A stretch of DNA of 37,389 nucleotides, taken from NCBI GenBank assembly GCA_015657535.1, contig JADHZB010000681.1, positions 1-37,389 of the forward strand, given 5' to 3'. Under the pieces are notes generated by a model. The model saw nothing but the letters and a program-made list of their open reading frames with translations, made no database searches and was not told the DNA's origin. Positions 33,301-37,389 of the stretch are shown here, in pieces; the stretch's first letter is position 1, and each line of letters opens with the position of its first letter. This stretch comes from Nephromyces sp. MM_2019 (Eukaryota > Apicomplexa > Aconoidasida > Nephromycida). The position numbers and the translations under genes were made by a program.

Positions 33301-33580
33301 TGATGCACCCTGGACTCATGAAAACGAATAATCATAATTTACTAATACGAGTTGCACTGCCAATGCACTCGAGAAATCATTTATGCATCTCTGAAGATAT
33401 GTGATTGAGTGCAAAATATTTTAAAGTAATTGTTTTGTGGAATATTGGATCAATAAGGGTGCTAAAGTAACGCACTAACATCAAAATGGGAAACTAGCTT
33501 TACCAAACACATCTTGAAGATGAAGCTAGCTTAAATAATTGAACCTAGAATGGTCCTATATTGATTAATAGTGGTGATAT
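33301..33580 (-). repeat. Old LTR, inverted copy (family 2)
   Basis: This is the inverted partner of 31317-31610 with matching landmark spacing over at least 160 bases. Similarity may continue to about 34050. Where the plus copy has its primer-binding site, this copy has only a degraded GTATGTAGCTAC-like stretch at about 33290-33301. Confidence 0.7.
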
Positions 33581-34053
33581 AACCAGCAAGAGATTTTCGC
33601 CACTTAAAAGATTTTTATACTAGTTCAAGTAGCATATCTAGATGTAGAATGTAAAACTGTATTTACTACACCAAATATTCGATTCATACGATATCTCTGT
33701 GCCAAGTTACGCACATTTTTGTATCAATGCTATTTTTACAAACTTTTACTTGACATTCATTACAACTCATACCTACCGAAGTTATAAGCATGCTATAGGG
33801 CTATTAGGTTAGCCTTGATATCAAACTAATAGCATACTCATACCCATAACTAGCTTGTGGATTAAGTAGGTAGAGCTTTATTGCAATGGTTAAGGTTTAG
33901 ATGCTGAACTAGACAGACTTGACCAGCTTCATTTCCTGAAAAACTCCATTAAACACTAAAATACTAAGTCCACTATACTGCACCAAGTTGAGGTAAGCCG
34001 GAAAATAACGAGTGGTTATTGCGGCAACCAGGCAAGTAGGCACAGGTTATACT
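33581..34053. other. Spacer between two LTR families, no gene
   Basis: Probably the remainder of the inverted family-2 LTR. No open frame was seen. A GC-richer patch at 34000-34050 abuts the next LTR. Confidence 0.45.
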
Positions 34054-34513
34054 TATAACAATTGCCTATCCCGCAATTGTCGCCAGCCCTGCTCGGCTAC
34101 CGCCTTATATATTCTTATCAATTGCTTAACTCACAATCGTCGTTGAGCCCTTCCCGGCTTATGTGGTGTAATTAAAATAATTAAAGGTTATTTTAAAAGT
34201 TTGAAAAGTGTTGAAGAATATATATTCTGACATTTTATTCTTAAATCAAAATGATTCAAGATATAAGATAAAATGAATATCGTCATGAAAAAAAAAGGAG
34301 AAAGCATAAAATATTTGCATGCAATTATATGTTGGAAAATATTTAAGTATTTGCATGTATTGCTACATCTATTGCTATGCCCGCGGTTCAGTATTTATTT
34401 AGACACAGCAATAAAATAGACGCTGTTCTAGATAGGTCGTTTTGCATGCATGCAAAATAGAATACGTTTAAAATGATACGATATGCTTAATAATAATTAC
34501 AAAAATTGTTACA
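34054..34513 (-). repeat. LTR copy A of the chromovirus (family 1)
   Basis: On the minus strand it starts TGTAACAATT and ends AATTGTTATA, near-perfect inverted ends. It matches copy B (34633-35095) along its whole length and copy C (36835-37296) in inverted orientation. It carries the palindrome TTTTGCATGCATGCAAAA at 34440-34457. It is bordered on the internal side by a purine tract (34514-34525). Confidence 0.9.
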
Positions 34514-34632
34514 TTCTTCCATCCCATAAAGATATCACGTCCTCGTGATATTTCGAGCATCATTTGTTCTTTCCTGTATTTTTGAAATACTCCCGAAGGA
34601 GCTTCCTCGTGTCTTTGGTGTTGGGCAGTTAT
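34514..34632 (-). pseudogene. Residual 3' end of a chromovirus pol (element A)
   Basis: About 117 bases match 35096-35212 of the neighbouring element: purine tract, untranslated hairpin and the last codons of the chromodomain. The match stops abruptly where LTR copy B begins, as expected if element B inserted into element A. Confidence 0.8.
34532..34551. other. Conserved hairpin near retroelement 3' end (copy A)
   Basis: ATATCACG-TCCT-CGTGATAT forms a perfect 8-bp stem with a 4-base loop. The identical hairpin is present in element B at 35114-35133. Confidence 0.75.
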
Positions 34633-35095
34633 TATAACAAATGCCTATCTTGCAATTATCGCCAGTCCTGCTCGCCTACGGCCTTATATTTTTATCGATT
34701 ACTTAACTGCCAATCTTCGTTAAGCCCTTCTCGGCTTATGTGATATAATTAAAATAATTAAAAGTTATTTTAAAAGTTTATAAAAAGTGTTGAAGAGAAA
34801 ATATATTCTGATCTTTGATTATTAAATCAAAATGCTTCAAGTTATAGGATAAAGTTAACATCGTCATGAATAAAAAAGGGGAAAGCATAAAATATTTGCA
34901 TGCGATTATATGTTAAGAAATATTTAAGCATTTGCATGTATTGCTACATCTGCTTCTAGGTTCGCGGTTCAATGTTTTATTTAGATAGAGCAATAAAATA
35001 AAGCCTATTCTAGATAGGTTGTTTTGCATGCATGCAAAATAAAATGCGTTTCAGACAATATGATCCGCTTAACAATTATTACAATAATTGTTACA
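34633..35095 (-). repeat. 3' LTR (copy B) of the broken chromovirus
   Basis: About 463 bp, the same ends as copy A, directly downstream (minus strand) of the pol remnant and its purine tract. The palindrome TTTTGCATGCATGCAAAA is at 35022-35039. Orientation and position make it the 3' LTR of the pol at 35142-36834. Confidence 0.9.
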
Positions 35096-35106
35096 TTCTT
35101 CCCTCC
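35096..35106 (-). other. Polypurine tract
   Basis: On the minus strand GGAGGGAAGAA lies immediately upstream of the TG that opens LTR copy B. This is the plus-strand-DNA priming site of LTR retrotransposons. Copy A has GGGATGGAAGAA at the equivalent place. Confidence 0.85.
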
Positions 35107-35113
35107 TATAAAG

Positions 35114-35133
35114 ATATCACGTCCTCGTGATAT
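35114..35133. other. Conserved hairpin between pol stop and polypurine tract
   Basis: A perfect 8-bp stem, 4-base loop (ATATCACG-TCCT-CGTGATAT), 8 bases beyond the chromodomain stop codon. It is identical in element A although flanking bases differ. Confidence 0.75.
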
Positions 35134-35141
35134 TTTGAGCA

Positions 35142-36834
35142 TCATTTGTTCTTTCCTTTTATCTTGAAATACCTTCGAAGGAGTTTTTTCGTGTCTTCAG
35201 TGTTGGGTAGTTGCTCCCAGCTGTCGTCTTCTTCCTCGGTGTTACTCCAACGCACAAGACACTCTTTGATGCGCTTCCCCTGCTCGTTTATGCGTTGCCT
35301 GTGCTCCCGGATGTGCAATATTTTCATTTCTGGGGTTATTTCATCTTCGATAAGTACATAGACGTCGTCGTTGTCTTGGCTATTGTCTATGTTGCCTTAT
35401 TATTCCTCAATTGGGATATGCGAAAGACCGGGTGTAGCTTTAATTCCGGTGGAAGCTTGAGTTTATAGTTTAAATCAGCCAGTTTCTGTTGAATTTCATA
35501 AGGGCCTGCAAATCTTGGGTCTAATTTGCGTGGACCTAGGCCGGCTCTGAAATTTCTGGTTGACAGCATGACGTAATCACCGGTTTCATAAGTGATATTT
35601 TCTTTTCCGCGGTCTTTATAATACTTTTGCCACAGACTGGCAGCCTTTTCTTTGTTTTTTGCGACCTCTAAGTTTTTAGATAGCTCCTCTAACATTTTCA
35701 GAGCTGATTCAGTCTTGACTATAATTTCTGGATTGCTGATATTGGCTTGGTGGGGTGTAATTGGGTGATCTCCGTACATCAAGTAAAATGGTGTATGGCC
35801 AGAACTCTGACTTATGGAGTATAAGCGAATTCAAGTGGAGCTAGTTCTTCATCCCATTGCTCTTGATTAAAGCCTGCATAGTTTCTTAACATTTGTTCCA
35901 AAGTTCGATTGGCTCGTTCTGTTTGGCCATCAGTATGAGGATGGTATGCTGTTGAGAATCTTAGTTCGACTCCTAATCCTTGATGAAATGATTTCCAAAA
36001 ATTGCCCATAAACCTTGGGTCACGGTCCGATATTATCGTGTTTGGTGCCCCATGGATTCGAAACACGTTATCGATGAACACTTTTGCTAAACCTGATGCG
36101 TCAACTTGTTTGCAAGTAGGAGCAAAGTGACACATCTTACTCAGTTTGTCTACAAAAACTACGCATGCATCATGATTTGACCTTGTTCTGGGGAGATCTG
36201 TTATTAGGTCGAGGGTGATGCACTCCCAACGCTTCGTTGGTACTGGGATTGGCATCGTTAATCCCTTTGGTTTTGCGTTTTCGTCTTTGCTTCGCTGACA
36301 TGAGTTACAATTCTCTATGAACTGGGCTACTTGCTTTCTCAATACAGGCCAGAAATAATGTCTTTGAACTTTCTCCACAGTCTTGTCTACACCTAAATGG
36401 CCGCTGTAGATGGGATTGTGGCTTAGGCTAATTATTTTGTTAGAAATATTTGAGTTCGGTAGTATGAAAGCTCAATGCCTTTTTTGTGTATCAATTTTCA
36501 ATAAGCCTTTTTCATCCATAGTTGCTGTTTTATTGCTTTTTATTTTCAGCTCGTTGTTTATAATGGGGGGGAGTGTTGCGTAGCTATTCTTGATCTCTTT
36601 CTCGAGGCTAGACCATGGATTCGAAATACCTAAGATGTTGATCTTTGCGGGATTTTTACTTAAGGCATCGGCGACTGAGTCTTCTTTTCCTGGTTTGTAC
36701 AGCAGGCGAAAATCTTATTCGCATAGTTTCTCAATCCATCTGTAGACTCTGTGGTTTTTGGATGGTTGACCGTCATTACTGTCCTGAGTGGTTCGTGATC
36801 AGTTATTATTTCAAATTTCGTACCGTGTAGATAG
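35142..36834 (-). pseudogene. Broken Ty3/gypsy chromovirus pol: RNase H, integrase, chromodomain
   Basis: Read on the minus strand from the right, the remnant begins inside RNase H (KFEIITDHEPL), then a linker, then the integrase. The integrase shows an HHCC zinc region (SHNPIYSGHLG ... RHYFWP ... CNSCQ), a DDE core (first Asp in TLDLITDLP, second in IISDRDPRF, Glu in DGQTERANRTLEQ), a GPY module (RFAGPYEI), and finally a chromodomain (VYVLIEDEI ... ECLVRWSNTEEEDDSWEQL) that defines chromoviruses. Reverse transcriptase, protease and gag are absent. Breaks seen: a one-base frameshift and a nonsense codon near 36745-36725, a premature TGA near 36475, a frameshift near 35810, and another near 35387 before the chromodomain. 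It is therefore dead. The remnant is cut at 36835 by an LTR in the opposite orientation. Confidence 0.93.
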
Positions 36835-37296
36835 TGTAACAATTATTGTAATAATTGTTAAGCGTAGCACATTATTGTAGAAGTATTTTATTTTGCATGC
36901 ATGTAAAACGACCTATCTAGAATAGGCTTTATTTTATTGCTGTATCTAAATGAAATACTGTACCACGAACTTAGAAATAGATATAGAAATCTATGCAAAT
37001 ACTTGAATGTATTTTAACATATAAGTGCATGCAAATATTTTATGCTTTTCCCCTTTTTGTTAACGACGATGTTCATTTTTTGTTTTAACTTGAATCATTT
37101 TGATTTAATAATCAAAGATCAGAATATATTTTCTATAAACACTTTTTGAAACTTTACAATAACTTTTAATTATTTTAATTATATCATAAGCCGAGAANGG
37201 CTTAACGAAGGTTGCCAGGTTAAGCAATCGATAGAAATACATAAGGCCGTAGCCGAGCAGGGCTGGCGACAATTGCGAGATAGGCAATTGTTAAAT
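36835..37296 (+). repeat. 5' LTR (copy C) of a second, plus-oriented element
   Basis: It starts TGTAACAATTATTG and runs through the same sequence as copies A and B in inverted orientation, ending ...GGCAATTGTTAAAT before a primer-binding site. The palindrome is at 36891-36908 with one substitution. The base at 37198 is undetermined (n). It interrupts the RNase H region of the minus-strand pol, so it is a later insertion or the product of a rearrangement. Confidence 0.9.
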
Positions 37297-37308
37297 TGGT
37301 AGCAGCGC
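37297..37308 (+). other. Primer-binding site of the plus-oriented chromovirus
   Basis: TGGTAGCAGCGC directly follows LTR copy C and is identical to the site at 31611. It is complementary to an initiator-Met-like tRNA 3' end. Confidence 0.85.
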
Positions 37309-37389
37309 ATAGTTGTTATTATTATTTTTTATTCTTACTTTTCAACCCCCACGTAATTTGTTTTCTTCTTCTTTCTTATTTCTCTTTCA
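37309..37389 (+). other. Leader of the plus-oriented element, cut by window end
   Basis: T/C-rich sequence after the primer-binding site, where gag would be expected to begin further right. No start codon with an open frame is visible before the window ends. Confidence 0.6.

Noticed and set aside
35146..35468. Plus-strand frames over the chromodomain
   Set aside because: Antisense shadows of the pol remnant.
37105..37287. 60-codon minus frame with an unknown residue
   Set aside because: Lies inside LTR copy C and spans the undetermined base at 37198.
1..37389. tRNA, rRNA, CRISPR array, telomere repeats
   Set aside because: Looked for cloverleaf T-arm words, rRNA cores, spaced direct repeats and telomeric units; none found. 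The tRNA-like 12-mers are primer-binding sites.

Overview
The window is nuclear DNA from an AT-rich, intron-rich eukaryote. Genes are split into many short exons by introns of roughly 30-250 bases (GT-AG, with a few GC-AG or weak-donor cases). Protein families are typically eukaryotic: a Janus/PHPT1 phosphohistidine phosphatase, a TMBIM/Bax-inhibitor-1 membrane protein, a rhomboid protease, a TTC1-type TPR protein and a CCHC zinc-knuckle/RRM protein. LTR retrotransposons of the chromovirus (Ty3/gypsy) type are also present. I cannot fix the taxon from sequence alone. A unicellular eukaryote (protist or early-branching fungus-like lineage) is the most comfortable reading, and no prokaryotic feature is seen.

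Layout. 1-4049: gene-poor, with a 14-bp/42-bp minisatellite at the left edge, TG- and TA-microsatellites, one Asn-rich open frame (753-1301, minus) and a switch from TG-rich to CA-rich top strand near 2.3-2.6 kb. 4050-21076: a compact gene cluster. It holds a 14-exon gene for a 1233-residue cell-cycle-like protein (minus), PHPT1 (plus), an unrecognised 263-residue protein with an N-terminal targeting sequence (minus), a small three-exon gene, a TMBIM protein, an 11-exon rhomboid, a TTC1-like protein with a membrane anchor, and the zinc-knuckle/RRM protein. In every spliced model proposed here the summed exon length is a multiple of three and the phases join, although no single frame is open across the genes. 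21077-31610: about 10 kb with no convincing intact gene, made at least partly of badly decayed repeats. 31611-37389: retroelement debris. This includes an old LTR pair in inverted orientation, a gag-like ORF (minus) with its own short LTR and primer-binding site, and a second LTR family (three copies: two direct, one inverted) around a broken chromovirus pol gene.

The host genes do not form an obvious pathway. They are housekeeping and membrane functions packed closely on both strands. The strongest leads for new biology are the 1233-residue orphan, the 263-residue targeted orphan, and the knuckle-RRM protein with a retained-intron alternative tail. I found no clear sign of an undescribed multi-gene system.
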